Shown here piece by piece: positions 45,775 to 55,507 of a stretch of DNA of 64,000 nucleotides (the first letter of the stretch is position 1; the number at the start of each line of letters is the position of its first letter). This stretch comes from Brevundimonas sp. AJA228-03. GTDB lineage: Bacteria > Pseudomonadota > Alphaproteobacteria > Caulobacterales > Caulobacteraceae. The stretch spans positions 62,001 through 126,000 of the forward strand of contig NZ_CP059297.1 in assembly GCF_017795885.1 (NCBI RefSeq), given 5' to 3'. The position numbers and the translations under genes are program-made. The notes under the pieces are model-generated. The model searched no databases. It saw only the letters and a list, made by a program, of their open reading frames with translations, and was not told the origin of the DNA.

Positions 45775-48195
45775 CTAGAAGCGAACATCCAAGCGAACAT
45801 AATACTGGCCACCGTCGGTATCGTAGGGCGCATTACGCGAATAGATCAGACCGCGGCTGGCCTGGAACACCGCCTCATCGGGATAGGTATCCAGGACGTT
45901 CTCGGCGCCGATGCGAACCGACACGGCCTCGGTCAGGTCGGCGGTGGCGGCGACGTCAAAGAGGGTCAGCGCTCCGAACGACTGGAAGATGTCTCCGACC
46001 GCGTTGCCGGTCGAATCCGTCCATTCGCCATAGTAACGGGCCCGCCCGAGCAGTTCCCAGCGACCCACCGCATAGGTCGCCGTCCCCGTCAGATTATGGC
46101 GTGGACGTGATTCCTCGAACAGTCGGCGCTGGGTCGCGCTGGCGTTCAATGTCCCGCCTGTAACCTCGGTGTCGTTGTAATTATAGGCGATGTCCAGATC
46201 GAACTGACCGTCGCCGATCTGGCGTTCATAGGCCCCCACGATGTCGACACCCTGGGTCCGGGTATCGAAATCGTTGGTGAAGAAGCTGATCGAGGTGAAG
46301 GTGTTGGCGCCGGGGACGCGTGCGGCGACCAGCTGGGCGCGCACCGCCGGCGTGACCGCAAAGCTGGAAGACTGGCCAAAGCGGTTGGTCAGATCCACGC
46401 GGTAGAAATCGACCGAACCCGAGAAGCCGTAGTCGGTCCGCCACGTCAGTCCGGCGGTCAGGTTCTCGGCCTCTTCCGGCTCAAGCGGTCGGGCCCCGAA
46501 GAACTGCGAGACCGGGTTCTCCGGAGAAAGCCGGCCGGAGGTGAAGACCTGCAGCGTGACCGTATCCAGGCCCTGGGACGTCCGTGTCGAGTTGACCTGG
46601 CCCGGCGTCGGTGCCCTGAAGCCGGTGGACCCGGAAGCCCTGAGCGCCAGGTTCGGAGTCACTGTGAAGCGCGCCGACAGCTTGCCGTCAGTTGTGCTGC
46701 CGAAGGTCGAGAAATCTTCCTGACGAACTGCGGCGCCCAGCGTCAGGCGCTCGGTCACGGGAGCCTCGATATCGATATAGGCCGCCCAGCTGTCCTGGCT
46801 CCAGCGCCCGGCCTGGTCGGGCGAATAACCGGGAAAGCCGTTCGAGCCCGAGGCCAGACCTGTATTGGCGCCGGCCCCGATCGCATAGGAGGCCGGATCG
46901 CCTGCCGTAACCTCATAGACTTCCTCACGCCGTTCGGCCCCGAAGGCCACGTTGACCGGCGCGGCCAGGCCGCCGAGGGCCCACCGATAGACAAAGTCAG
47001 CATTGAGGTTGGTTTCTTCCTGGCGCAGCACGCCCGGCCGGAACGACAGCGGGCTCGACGGCCCGAGAGACGCGTTGAGCGATTCGGTCAGGCGGTAATC
47101 GATCTCGCTTTGGCCGTTCGAGACGCTGAGATCCCAATCAAAGACATCGCCGTGGCCACGCAGGCCGCCCACAAGATGCAGGTCGCTGTCGTCCTGTCCG
47201 AAGCGTGGGGTAAAGCCGGTCGGGTAGACGGAGTTGAAGAGGAAGCCCGGGAAGGCCGTCGAGGCGCGGTAGACATTCGGGGTCCCGGCCGGGTTGCGCC
47301 AGTTGAAGTCCGTGGTCCCCTCACCCTGGCCATAGGTCAGAAAGCCGTAGGCCTCGATCGCCTCGGTGATCCCCACCTGGCCATTGAGCGCCAGGCGAAG
47401 GGTTTGCAGATCCGGCTGCCCCCAGCGCTGGACCGGGTTGGGAACGCTCAGCGTTGGATTGGCGGTCTGAAAGGCAATGGCGTCGGCGCGCTGGCGCGTG
47501 CGCGATGTCGCCTCGGCGTCGGAGTATTCCAGCGTGGCGGACACAAAGCCACGGTCTCCGATCGGCAGGCCAGCCTGAATGCCAACCTGGGGGTTGGCAC
47601 CATCGCCCTCGAAATAGGAGGAGTATTGGGTGAACAGGCGCAGACCGGGCGTATCGTCCAGAACGATATTGATCACCCCGGCGATCGCGTCTGACCCGTA
47701 TTGGGCCGAGGCCCCGTCGCGCAAAACCTCAACCCGCGAAATCGCGAAGGACGGGATCTGCGACAGGTCCGGACCCTGGGCTCCTCGCGAGCCCAGCAAG
47801 GCGGAGCGGTGAAACCGCTTTCCGTTCAGCAGGACCAGAGTGTGGTCGGGCGAAAGCGACCGAAGGGTCGCGGGGCGAACGAAGGCAAGACCGTCGGCAG
47901 CGGGCAATCGCTGCACGATGAATGACGGAATCAACTGGGCCAGGCTGTCGGAGAGGTCGCTCGAGACCGTTGCGTCGATCGCTTCGCCGTCAACGACATC
48001 AACCGGGGACAAGGTCTCAAAGAGGGTGCGGCCGGCATCGCGCGTGCCGGTCACGATGACCGAGTCCAGGGTCGTCGGTTCGGTGACTTCGCGGGTTTGA
48101 GCGTGGGCCAGTCCGGACGTAGCCGCCAGGACTCCGAGCAAGGCAGTGCCTGCCAGCAGTCGGACCGCATTTGTCGATACGCTTGAAGTGTTCAT
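45775..48195 (-). CDS. TonB-dependent outer-membrane receptor
   Basis: 806 residues. The signal peptide ends at A-H-A-Q; a plug domain follows (LDSVIVTGTRDAGRTLFETLSPVDVVDGEA, with ISRVEVLRDGASAQYGSDAI), then a beta-barrel ending in a C-terminal aromatic strand (YYVRLDVRF). It imports a scarce ligand using the proton motive force through TonB. The ligand is unknown; the adjacent aminotransferase-like enzyme hints at an amino acid derivative. GC in sampled lines is about 58%, against about 68% in putA next to it. Confidence 0.93.
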   Translation of the reverse strand: MNTSSVSTNAVRLLAGTALLGVLAATSGLAHAQTREVTEPTTLDSVIVTGTRDAGRTLFETLSPVDVVDGEAIDATVSSDLSDSLAQLIPSFIVQRLPAADGLAFVRPATLRSLSPDHTLVLLNGKRFHRSALLGSRGAQGPDLSQIPSFAISRVEVLRDGASAQYGSDAIAGVINIVLDDTPGLRLFTQYSSYFEGDGANPQVGIQAGLPIGDRGFVSATLEYSDAEATSRTRQRADAIAFQTANPTLSVPNPVQRWGQPDLQTLRLALNGQVGITEAIEAYGFLTYGQGEGTTDFNWRNPAGTPNVYRASTAFPGFLFNSVYPTGFTPRFGQDDSDLHLVGGLRGHGDVFDWDLSVSNGQSEIDYRLTESLNASLGPSSPLSFRPGVLRQEETNLNADFVYRWALGGLAAPVNVAFGAERREEVYEVTAGDPASYAIGAGANTGLASGSNGFPGYSPDQAGRWSQDSWAAYIDIEAPVTERLTLGAAVRQEDFSTFGSTTDGKLSARFTVTPNLALRASGSTGFRAPTPGQVNSTRTSQGLDTVTLQVFTSGRLSPENPVSQFFGARPLEPEEAENLTAGLTWRTDYGFSGSVDFYRVDLTNRFGQSSSFAVTPAVRAQLVAARVPGANTFTSISFFTNDFDTRTQGVDIVGAYERQIGDGQFDLDIAYNYNDTEVTGGTLNASATQRRLFEESRPRHNLTGTATYAVGRWELLGRARYYGEWTDSTGNAVGDIFQSFGALTLFDVAATADLTEAVSVRIGAENVLDTYPDEAVFQASRGLIYSRNAPYDTDGGQYYVRLDVRF

Positions 48196-48578
48196 CTTGA
48201 TGTTCCCCCGTGTGAGAGGACATCGCCGACCCCGGCCGGACCCAACACCTCCCCAAGAGCGGCGCTAGACGAGCGCGATGACATCGCCACGGCAGTCACA
48301 GCGCATTTGCGAGACGACTGCGCGAACTTTTTATAGCCTGCGGCCACCCCTCTGACGGCGCAGCGTTGTCAGGATCAGATTCGCTGGCTGAGCGCGCGAC
48401 ATTGTGAGTGTGAGGAAACGACGTGACTTTCCCCGCATGGCCACGTGCGCCGTTCCGTATCCCGGTGAAGGGGTGATTTGCGCACAACCGCCGTCGTCCC
48501 TCCCCGTGGCCATGTCCGCTGTCCACCTGTGGCAGACGTTCGTGGTGTCTGCTTTCTGGCTCCGAGCCAGGTACGCCC
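48196..48578. other. 383-bp non-coding region upstream of the TonB receptor
   Basis: Contains no gene I can support. CATGGCCACG (48436-48445) and CGTGGCCATG (48505-48514) form a 10-bp perfect inverted repeat, which may be a regulator site for the receptor operon or a 3' signal for putA. Confidence 0.45.
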
Positions 48579-51500
48579 CTACAAGTTCAACAGCGCCGGG
48601 TCCCCGCCCTGGGCCGAGATGTTGTTCGAGATCGCCTTTTCCGACCCATAGCGGATCAGGCTGTTCGGCCCGCCCGCCTTGGGGCCCGTGCCCGACAGGC
48701 CCTCGCCGCCGAAGGGTTGCACGCCGACCACGGCGCCGGTGATGCCGCGGTTGATATAGACGTTGCCGGCGGGGACCAGGGCGGTGACCTCCTCGGCGAA
48801 GGCCTCGATGCGGCTGTGGATGCCCAGGGTCAGGCCGTAGCCGCGCGCGGCCAGCCTGCCCGCGACGGACTTCAGCTCGGCGGGGTCGTAGCGGTAGATG
48901 TGCAGGATGGGGCCGAAGACCTCGCGTTGCAGATAGTCCGGGGACGGAATCTCGGCGATGGTGGGGGCGAACAGGTCGCCGCGTTCGGTGCCCGACGGCA
49001 GGGTGGCGCGGGCGAGGATCTTCGCGTCCTTCGACAGGCGGACGATGTGGGCCTCCAGCGCCTGGCGGCTTTCGGTGTCGATGACCGGACCGATGTCCGT
49101 GGACGGATCGGCGGGGTCGCCCAGGACCTGGGCCGCCAGCGCCCCCTTCAGTCCCTCGATCAGACTGTCGGCCGAATCCTTCGGCGCATAGAGGATGCGC
49201 AGGGCCGAGCAGCGCTGGCCGGCCGAGCCGAAGGCCGAGCCGATGACGTCGTCGATGACCTGTTCGCGCAGGGCCGTGGTGTCGACGAACATGCCGTTCA
49301 GCCCGCCGGTCTCGGCGATGAAGGGGAGGATCGGGCCGGGCCGGGCGGCGATGGCGCGGTTGATGGCGCCGGCCGTATCGGTGCCGCCGGTGAAGGCGAC
49401 CCCGTCGATGCCGGGGTGGCTGACGAGCGCCGCGCCCACCGTCTCGCCCCGGCCGGGGACGAGGGCCAGAAGGTCGGGATCCAGCCCGGCCCTGTGATAC
49501 AGCCGCACGGCCTCGGCCGCGATCAGCGGGGTCTGTTCGGCGGGCTTGGCGAGGACCGCATTGCCGGCGGCCAGGGCCGCGGCGATCTGGCCGGTGAAGA
49601 TGGCCAGCGGGAAGTTCCATGGGCTGATGGCCGCGAAGACGCCGCGCCCGTGCAGGACCAGTCTGTTCGTTTCGCCCACCGGGCCGGTCAGGGTCGTCGG
49701 GCCGCCGAAGTCCTTTTCCGCCAGCAGGGCATAGTAGCGGCAGAAGTCGGCCGCCTCCCGCACCTCGGCCACGCCGTCGTTCAGGGTCTTGCCGGCCTCG
49801 CGTGACAGCAGGGCGACCAGACGGTCGAGATCGGCCTCCAGCGCATCGGCCATGGCGCGAAGGACGCGCGCGCGGCGGGTGCCGCCCGACCGGTCCCAGG
49901 CGATCTGGGCGTGCCCGGCCCGCTCGACGGCGTGGTCGATGTCCTCGGCCGTGGTCTCCGACACCCGGCCGATGACCCGGGTCCGGTCGTAGGGGTTGGT
50001 GACGTCACGGGGGTTCTCGCCCGCCGCCAGGGCGCCCTCGATCAGGGGGCCGGACAGGAAGCGTTCGGCGTCGACGCGGGCCAGGGCGGCCGCATGGCGA
50101 TCGCGGTCCGCCCTTTGCGAATAGTCGCGGCCGGGCGAGTTCTGGCGGTCCATATACATGTCCTTGGGGGTCGGGATTTTCGCGTGGCGGTCGGGGTGGG
50201 CCTGAACCACCGCGACGGGGTCGGCGGCGACGGCGGAGGGGGGCACCCGTTCGTCCAGCAGGGCGTGGACGAACGACGAGTTGGCACCGTTCTCCAGCAG
50301 GCGACGGACCAGATAGGGCAGCAGATCCTCATGCCCGCCGACGGGGGCATAGGCGCGGACGGTCAGCCCTGTGTCAGGGGTGCCGAAGGTCTCGGCGGCG
50401 GCCTCGTACAGGGCCTCGCCCATGCCGTGCAGGCGCTGGAACTCGATCTTCACACCGGCGTCGCGGGCCATGCGGTGGACGGCGGCCAGGGAATGGGCGT
50501 TGTGGGTGGCGAACTGGGCATAGAGGTGCGGGGCCGCCTCGATCATGGCGCGGGCGCAGACGAGGTAGTTCAGGTCGGTCGCGGCCTTGGTGGTGAAGAC
50601 CGGATAGTCGGTGCGGCCCATGACCTGGGCGCGCTTGATCTCGGTGTCCCAGTAGGCGCCCTTGACCAGCCGGACCATCAGGCGACGGCCGGAGGTCCGG
50701 GCGAGGTCGGCGACGCGGGCGATGACCTCGGGCCCGCGCTTCTGATAGGCCTGGACGGCGAGGCCCAGCCCGGTCCAGTTGCCCAGCGACGGTTCGTGCG
50801 CCAGCCGGTCCAGCAGCTTCAGCGACAGGGCCAGGCGGTCGGCCTCCTCCGCATCCATGGTGAAGTTGATGTCGGCGCCCGCCGCGATCCGGGCCAGGCG
50901 CAGGATGCGGGGATAGAGCTCGGTCCAGACGCGGTCCTCGTGCGTGGCCTCATAGCGGGGCGACAGGGCCGACAATTTGACCGAGACGCCGTGGCCGGCT
51001 TCGGGCCCCTGCCCCCGGGCGGTCTTGCCGACGGCGGTGATGGCGTCGGCATAGATGGTTTCATAGCGTTCGGCGTCGGCGGCCGTGCGCGCCCCCTCGC
51101 CCAGCATGTCGAAACTGCACAGCCAGCCCTCACGGTTCGCGCGCTTCAGGGCCGCCTCGATGGTGCGGCCGACGACGAACTGTTCGCCCATGATGCGGAC
51201 GGCGGCGGCGACGGCCTGGCGGATCACCGGCTCGCCCAGCCGGCCGGCGACGCGAGTGAGAAAGCCCGGCAGGTCGGTCTTGGCCTGTTCGTCGGCATCG
51301 ACCAGCCGCCCGGTCAGCATCAGGCCCCAGGTGGAGGCGTTGACGAACAGGCTGTCGGACTGGCCCAGATGGCTGGCCCAGTCGGCGGAACCGATCTTTT
51401 CCGCGATCAGGCGGTCGCGGGTGTCCTCGTCGGGGGTGCGCAGCAGGGCCTCGGCCAGGCACATCAGGGCCAGACCCTCGCGGGTGCCGAGGCTGAACTC

Positions 51501-51719
51501 CTGCAGGAAGCTTTCGACCACGCCCTGTTTCTTCTGGCTGCGGCGCGCGTGCTCGACCAGGGCCACGGCGTCGGCGACGACGGCGGCACGGTCAGAGCCG
51601 GTCAGGGGCGCGGTGGCCAGCAGGGCGGCGATGCGCGTCGGCTCGTCGGCGAACTTGCCGTGGTCCAGGGTGTCCCAGTCCTGCGAGAGCGCGACCGGGG
51701 GCGTGACGTGTGCGTGCAT
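48579..51719 (-). CDS. putA: Bifunctional proline dehydrogenase / P5C dehydrogenase
   Basis: 1046 residues, the short PutA form without the N-terminal ribbon-helix-helix DNA-binding domain of the 1320-residue Escherichia coli protein. The FAD-binding PRODH barrel holds LMVRLVKGAYWDTEIKRAQ (about residues 320-340). The aldehyde dehydrogenase half has the catalytic Glu in AETGGLNGMFVD and the Cys in GQRCSALRILY (about residue 840). It oxidises proline to glutamate. It lies divergent to a toxin-antitoxin pair. Confidence 0.96.
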   Translation of the reverse strand: MHAHVTPPVALSQDWDTLDHGKFADEPTRIAALLATAPLTGSDRAAVVADAVALVEHARRSQKKQGVVESFLQEFSLGTREGLALMCLAEALLRTPDEDTRDRLIAEKIGSADWASHLGQSDSLFVNASTWGLMLTGRLVDADEQAKTDLPGFLTRVAGRLGEPVIRQAVAAAVRIMGEQFVVGRTIEAALKRANREGWLCSFDMLGEGARTAADAERYETIYADAITAVGKTARGQGPEAGHGVSVKLSALSPRYEATHEDRVWTELYPRILRLARIAAGADINFTMDAEEADRLALSLKLLDRLAHEPSLGNWTGLGLAVQAYQKRGPEVIARVADLARTSGRRLMVRLVKGAYWDTEIKRAQVMGRTDYPVFTTKAATDLNYLVCARAMIEAAPHLYAQFATHNAHSLAAVHRMARDAGVKIEFQRLHGMGEALYEAAAETFGTPDTGLTVRAYAPVGGHEDLLPYLVRRLLENGANSSFVHALLDERVPPSAVAADPVAVVQAHPDRHAKIPTPKDMYMDRQNSPGRDYSQRADRDRHAAALARVDAERFLSGPLIEGALAAGENPRDVTNPYDRTRVIGRVSETTAEDIDHAVERAGHAQIAWDRSGGTRRARVLRAMADALEADLDRLVALLSREAGKTLNDGVAEVREAADFCRYYALLAEKDFGGPTTLTGPVGETNRLVLHGRGVFAAISPWNFPLAIFTGQIAAALAAGNAVLAKPAEQTPLIAAEAVRLYHRAGLDPDLLALVPGRGETVGAALVSHPGIDGVAFTGGTDTAGAINRAIAARPGPILPFIAETGGLNGMFVDTTALREQVIDDVIGSAFGSAGQRCSALRILYAPKDSADSLIEGLKGALAAQVLGDPADPSTDIGPVIDTESRQALEAHIVRLSKDAKILARATLPSGTERGDLFAPTIAEIPSPDYLQREVFGPILHIYRYDPAELKSVAGRLAARGYGLTLGIHSRIEAFAEEVTALVPAGNVYINRGITGAVVGVQPFGGEGLSGTGPKAGGPNSLIRYGSEKAISNNISAQGGDPALLNL

Positions 51720-51789
51720 GGCGGGCTCTTACCCCGATCAAATGGCCGGCGCCACCGACCCGATTGCCGCCACGCGACGCCGGGATTAT

Positions 51790-51807
51790 GTCTCTCATTT
51801 GAGATAC
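51790..51807. promoter_or_regulatory. Palindromic operator candidate of the dinJ-yafQ-type pair
   Basis: GTCTCTCATTTGAGATAC (51790-51807) is an inverted repeat with one mismatch, centred on TCTCATTTGAGA and ending just before the GGAG ribosome-binding site. TTGCCG at 51764-51769 could be a -35. Antitoxins of the RelB/DinJ type repress their own promoter at such palindromes. Confidence 0.45.
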
Positions 51808-51818
51808 AGGAGATCGTC

Positions 51819-52085
51819 ATGGCCGCGACCGCGATGCTGCACGTCCGGATGGACAAAGACCTCAAGGCGCAAGGCAATGCCGCCCTGGCCGCCATCGGGC
51901 TGTCGGCGGCCGACGCCGTGAGGTTGCTGTACCACCGCATCGTGGCGGATCAGGCCTTCCCGCTGGAACTCAAGGTGCCCAATGCTACGACCCTCGAGGC
52001 GATGGCGGAGATCGATGCCATGCGCAAATCTGGCGCGGCGGGCTTTGAAAGCGCGGAGGCCCTGTTCGAATCCCTCAATGACTAA
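51819..52085 (+). CDS. RelB/DinJ-family antitoxin
   Basis: 88 residues. The ribbon-helix-helix start reads MLHVRMDKDLKAQGNAALAAIGLSAADAVRLLYHRIVADQAFP, very close to DinJ/RelB proteins. GGAG precedes ATG 51819. The toxin gene starts inside it, overlapping by 8 nt (52078-52085). Confidence 0.9.
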   Translation: MAATAMLHVRMDKDLKAQGNAALAAIGLSAADAVRLLYHRIVADQAFPLELKVPNATTLEAMAEIDAMRKSGAAGFESAEALFESLND

Positions 52086-52407
52086 GGGCTCGCGGGACAA
52101 ACGCGCCGTCCACCCTCGCGCGGCAAAATACACAAAGGCATTCAGCAAGGACTGGGAGCGACTATCCGGTTCAGGCCGCTACGATATGCATCGCCTGAAG
52201 TCCGTTATCCTGATGTTGATCGCCAATGACGCCCCTCTCCCTGCCGAGTGGAAGGATCATCCCCTGAAGGGCGGTTGGGCAGGCTATCGCGAATGCCATA
52301 TCGGCGGCGACTTCCTGCTGATCTACCTCATCGATGACTCGGAAGGAAAAGGCGGCACGGCATACTTCGCCCGCATCGGAACCCACGCCGATCTGTTCAA
52401 CGAATAG
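52078..52407 (+). CDS. YafQ-family mRNA interferase toxin
   Basis: 109 residues. YafQ hallmarks: YTKAFSKDWERL, then LPAEWKDHPLKGGWAGYRECHIGGDFLLIY with the catalytic His residues, and a final RIGTHADLF. YafQ toxins cleave mRNA on the ribosome. ATG 52078 overlaps the antitoxin end, which couples their synthesis. Confidence 0.9.
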   Translation: MTKGSRDKRAVHPRAAKYTKAFSKDWERLSGSGRYDMHRLKSVILMLIANDAPLPAEWKDHPLKGGWAGYRECHIGGDFLLIYLIDDSEGKGGTAYFARIGTHADLFNE

Positions 52408-52502
52408 GCCGCGAAGGCCGCGCGGTGATCCATCTCGCCTTCCGGCCCGCAAGCCGCTAGAGGTTGCTGCCTTGTTAACTCGGCACGAGCCACCGCCCAC
52501 CC

Positions 52503-53588
52503 ATGCGCATCGTTCTGGCCACTGACGCCTGGGAGCCCCAGGTCAACGGCGTCGTCCGCACCCTGACCCGCACCGTGGCCGAATGCCGCGCGATGGGCCA
52601 TGAGATCGAGGTCATCGAGCCCAGCCAGTTCCGCACCATTCCGGCCCCGACCTATCCGGAGATTCGCCTGGCCCTGGGCGCGGAAGAGGAAATCCGCGAG
52701 CGGCTGCGGGCCATCGAGCCGGAAGCCGTCCATATCGCCACCGAAGGGCCGATCGGCATCGCCACGCGACGCATCTGCGTGGAGTGGAAACTGCCCTTCA
52801 CCACCAGCTATCATACGAAATTCCCTGAATATATCTCCGCGCGCTTCCCGGTGCCGGTGCAGGTCGGCTATGCCTATATGAAGTGGTTCCACAAGCCGTC
52901 GGGACGGCTGATGGTGGCCACGCCGACGCTGAAGGCCGAGCTGGAAGAGCATGGGTTCAAGAACATCTCGCCCTGGACGCGGGGCGTGGACACCGAACAG
53001 TTCCGGCCCGATCTGGAGCGGATCTTCGACAGTCTGGGCGGCAAGACTTGGGCGCGGCCGTTCTGGCTGAACGTCGGCCGGGTGGCGGTGGAGAAGAATA
53101 TCGAGGCCTTTCTGGAGACCGACCTGCCGGGCACCAAGATCATCGTCGGCGACGGGCCGGCGCGCGCCGATCTGGAGACCCGCTATCCGGAGGCCAGGTT
53201 CCTGGGGGCGCGGTTCGGCGAGGAGCTGGCGCGCTGTTTCCGGGATGCGGACGTGTTCGTCTTCCCCAGCTGGACCGACACCTTCGGTCTGGTCATCCTG
53301 GAGGCCATGGCCGCAGGCACGCCGGTCGCCGCCTATCCGGCGCACGGGCCCATCGACCTGATCCCCGGATCGAACGCCGGGGCCATCGACGAGGACCTGA
53401 AGACCGCCTGCATGAAGGCGCTGGAGTGCGACCGCGACGTGGTCCGCGCCTATGCCGAAACCTTCAGCTGGCGCGCCTCGGCCGAACAGTTCGTGCAGAA
53501 TCTGGAGCCCTATCCGGAGCCCCAGCGCGGGCGGTTCTGGCGGCGGCTGAGGCGGATCGCGCGGGTGCGCAGGCGCGCGGCGGCCTGA
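52503..53588 (+). CDS. Family 4 glycosyltransferase
   Basis: 361 residues, GT-B fold. The N-terminus MRIVLATDAWEPQVNGVVRTL is typical of alpha-glycosyltransferases that act on diacylglycerol (SqdX/MgdA-like). Nucleotide-sugar binding segments WLNVGRVAVEKNI and PSWTDTFGLVILEAMAAGTPVAA follow, with the E-x7-E motif in the last. Glucuronosyl- or sulfoquinovosyl-type lipid synthesis is possible, and such lipids replace phospholipids when phosphate is scarce. The adjacent phosphorus-uptake genes fit that idea. Confidence 0.85.
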   Translation: MRIVLATDAWEPQVNGVVRTLTRTVAECRAMGHEIEVIEPSQFRTIPAPTYPEIRLALGAEEEIRERLRAIEPEAVHIATEGPIGIATRRICVEWKLPFTTSYHTKFPEYISARFPVPVQVGYAYMKWFHKPSGRLMVATPTLKAELEEHGFKNISPWTRGVDTEQFRPDLERIFDSLGGKTWARPFWLNVGRVAVEKNIEAFLETDLPGTKIIVGDGPARADLETRYPEARFLGARFGEELARCFRDADVFVFPSWTDTFGLVILEAMAAGTPVAAYPAHGPIDLIPGSNAGAIDEDLKTACMKALECDRDVVRAYAETFSWRASAEQFVQNLEPYPEPQRGRFWRRLRRIARVRRRAAA

Positions 53589-53591
53589 GCC

Positions 53592-54665
53592 CTATTTTTC
53601 GGGCCGCGCCATGGGGCTGAGCGCCGTGGCGATACCCCGCTGGGCAACCAGTTCCGGCTCCGGCAGCGGCACCAGACCGCGATCCTGCAGATAGCCGCCC
53701 TGCCCCACGGCCGCCTCGGACGTGAACTCGATCAGGAACTCCTGCAGGCCGGGGGTCACGCCGATGTGGGCCTTCTTCACATAGATGAAGAGGCTGCGGG
53801 CCAGGGGATAGGAGCCGTCGGCGATGGCCTCTGCGGTCGGATAGACGCCGTCAATGGTCTCGGCCTTCACCGTGTCGAGGTTCTGCTCGAGGAAGGAAAA
53901 GCCGAACACGCCCAGCGATCCCGGCGTGCGGGTCAGGGTCTGGAGGATGGCGTTGTCGTTCTCGCCCGAGTCGATCCAGGCCCCGTCCTCGCGCACGGTA
54001 TGGGCCAGGCTTTCGAACCGGTCCTTGTCCTCGGCTTCGACGGCGGCGGCAGCCGGGACCAGCTTGGCCCCCGGCGTCATGCCGAGCTCGAGGAAGGCGT
54101 CGCGGGTGCCGGACGTGGGTGGCGGGCCATAGACCTGGATACGCTGGTTGGGCAGGCCGGGATTGACCTCGTTCCAGGTGCGGGCCGGGTTCAGGACGAA
54201 GGTGCCGTTCGGGCCCGGGACTTCCTTGGCCAGGCCCTCGTACAGATCGTTCAGTTCGAAGTTGAAGCTGTTGCCGGTGCGGGCGGTGGCGACGACGATG
54301 CCGTCATAGCCGATCTTCAGCTCGATGATGTCGGTGACGCCGTTCGCGGCGCATTTGTCGAACTCGGACTGTTTCATCTGGCGCGAGGCGTTGGCGATAT
54401 CGGGGGTCGAGGGGCCGATGCCCTGGCAGAAGGCCTGGATGCCGCCGCCTGTGCCCAGCGCCTCGACGCGCGGCGGCGAGGCCTCGGGGTTGTTGCGGGC
54501 GAAATTCTCGGCGACCCGTGTGGCGAACGGAAAGACGGTCGACGATCCGGCCGCCCAGATGCCGTCGCGCGGGGCCTGGGGCCCGCCCTGGCTACAGGCG
54601 GCAACGGACAGGGCCAGCACCGCGGCAGCGGTGAAAAAGAGGCGGCGAGGCAGGGTGGTCGACAT
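53592..54665 (-). CDS. PstS-like phosphate-binding lipoprotein
   Basis: 357 residues. The signal peptide ends with lipobox LSVAAC (Cys about residue 24). The mature protein reads IWAAGSSTVFPFATRVAENFA, GTGGGIQAF and YGPPPTSGTRDAF, which line the phosphate site of PstS-family solute-binding proteins. Start ATG 54665 is chosen; a GTG two codons earlier is possible. It is convergent with the glycosyltransferase and 35 bp after phnE, so it probably belongs to the phnCDE transcript. No pstCAB genes are here. Confidence 0.88.
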   Translation of the reverse strand: MSTTLPRRLFFTAAAVLALSVAACSQGGPQAPRDGIWAAGSSTVFPFATRVAENFARNNPEASPPRVEALGTGGGIQAFCQGIGPSTPDIANASRQMKQSEFDKCAANGVTDIIELKIGYDGIVVATARTGNSFNFELNDLYEGLAKEVPGPNGTFVLNPARTWNEVNPGLPNQRIQVYGPPPTSGTRDAFLELGMTPGAKLVPAAAAVEAEDKDRFESLAHTVREDGAWIDSGENDNAILQTLTRTPGSLGVFGFSFLEQNLDTVKAETIDGVYPTAEAIADGSYPLARSLFIYVKKAHIGVTPGLQEFLIEFTSEAAVGQGGYLQDRGLVPLPEPELVAQRGIATALSPMARPEK

Positions 54666-54700
54666 CAGCACGGTCTTTCGGAGCGACGAATCTGCGACGC

Positions 54701-55507
54701 TTAAAGCAGACGTTTGCGCATGGCCTGTGACAGCATGTCGATCAGGGTCACGGCAACGACCACGATGACCACGATGGCCGCGACCTCGCTGAACCTGAAG
54801 CCGTTCATCCGGTCATACAGAAGCTGGCCGATGCCCCCGGCCCCGATCACGCCGAGGATCGTCGCGGAACGGCTGTTCGATTCGAAGCGATAAAGGGCGA
54901 ACGAGGTCCAGAGCGGCGCCACCTGGGGAATGATGCCCCAGACGATCTCGTGCAGACCCGTCGCCCCGGTCGCCCGCACACCCTCGACCGGACCCTTGTC
55001 GATCGCCTCGACGGCTTCGGAAAACAGCTTGGCGAGGACACCGGCCGTGTTCAGCGCAATGGCCAGAACCCCGGGCAGAGGTCCCAGACCCACGGCGACC
55101 ACGAACAGAAGGCCGATGACCAGATCCGGGACCGAACGCAGCAGGTTCATCACCAGGCGCACCGGCGTCACCACCCACATCGGCGACACGTTGCGGGCCG
55201 CCGCCAGGCCCATCGGGACCGCGGCGAACACGGCCAGGAAGGTGCCCCACAGGGCGATCTGGATCGTCTCCCACATCTTTTCGACGAACAGCTTCCAGTC
55301 CGTGAAATCGGGTCGAAGCAGCTCGATCGCAAAACTGCGGGTGGCCTCGTTATTGGCGAACAGTCGGCCCACATTCTTCAGATCGACGTCACCGATGCTG
55401 TAGACGAGGACAGCCGCTACGCCGCCCCAGACCAGGACGTCGAGCCCCCACGCACCGAGAGATCTGGACGGGGCCTTTGGAATGACGGCGGCCGGCGTGA
55501 CGCTCAA
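54701..55507 (-). CDS. phnE: Phosphonate-type ABC transporter permease
   Basis: 268 residues with about six membrane helices. The PhnE/ThiP-like transmembrane domain shows RSVPDLVIGLLFVVAVGLGPLPGVLAIA and the EAA loop ATGATGLHEIVWGIIPQV. TTG start overlapping the phnD stop (TTGA). Together with PhnC and PhnD it forms an importer for phosphonate, phosphite or phosphate. Confidence 0.92.
   Translation of the reverse strand: MSVTPAAVIPKAPSRSLGAWGLDVLVWGGVAAVLVYSIGDVDLKNVGRLFANNEATRSFAIELLRPDFTDWKLFVEKMWETIQIALWGTFLAVFAAVPMGLAAARNVSPMWVVTPVRLVMNLLRSVPDLVIGLLFVVAVGLGPLPGVLAIALNTAGVLAKLFSEAVEAIDKGPVEGVRATGATGLHEIVWGIIPQVAPLWTSFALYRFESNSRSATILGVIGAGGIGQLLYDRMNGFRFSEVAAIVVIVVVAVTLIDMLSQAMRKRLL

Noticed and set aside
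49911..52085. A 724-codon open frame antisense to putA that ends in the antitoxin
   Set aside because: Only the last 88 codons (from 51819) are a real gene; the rest mirrors putA codon bias.
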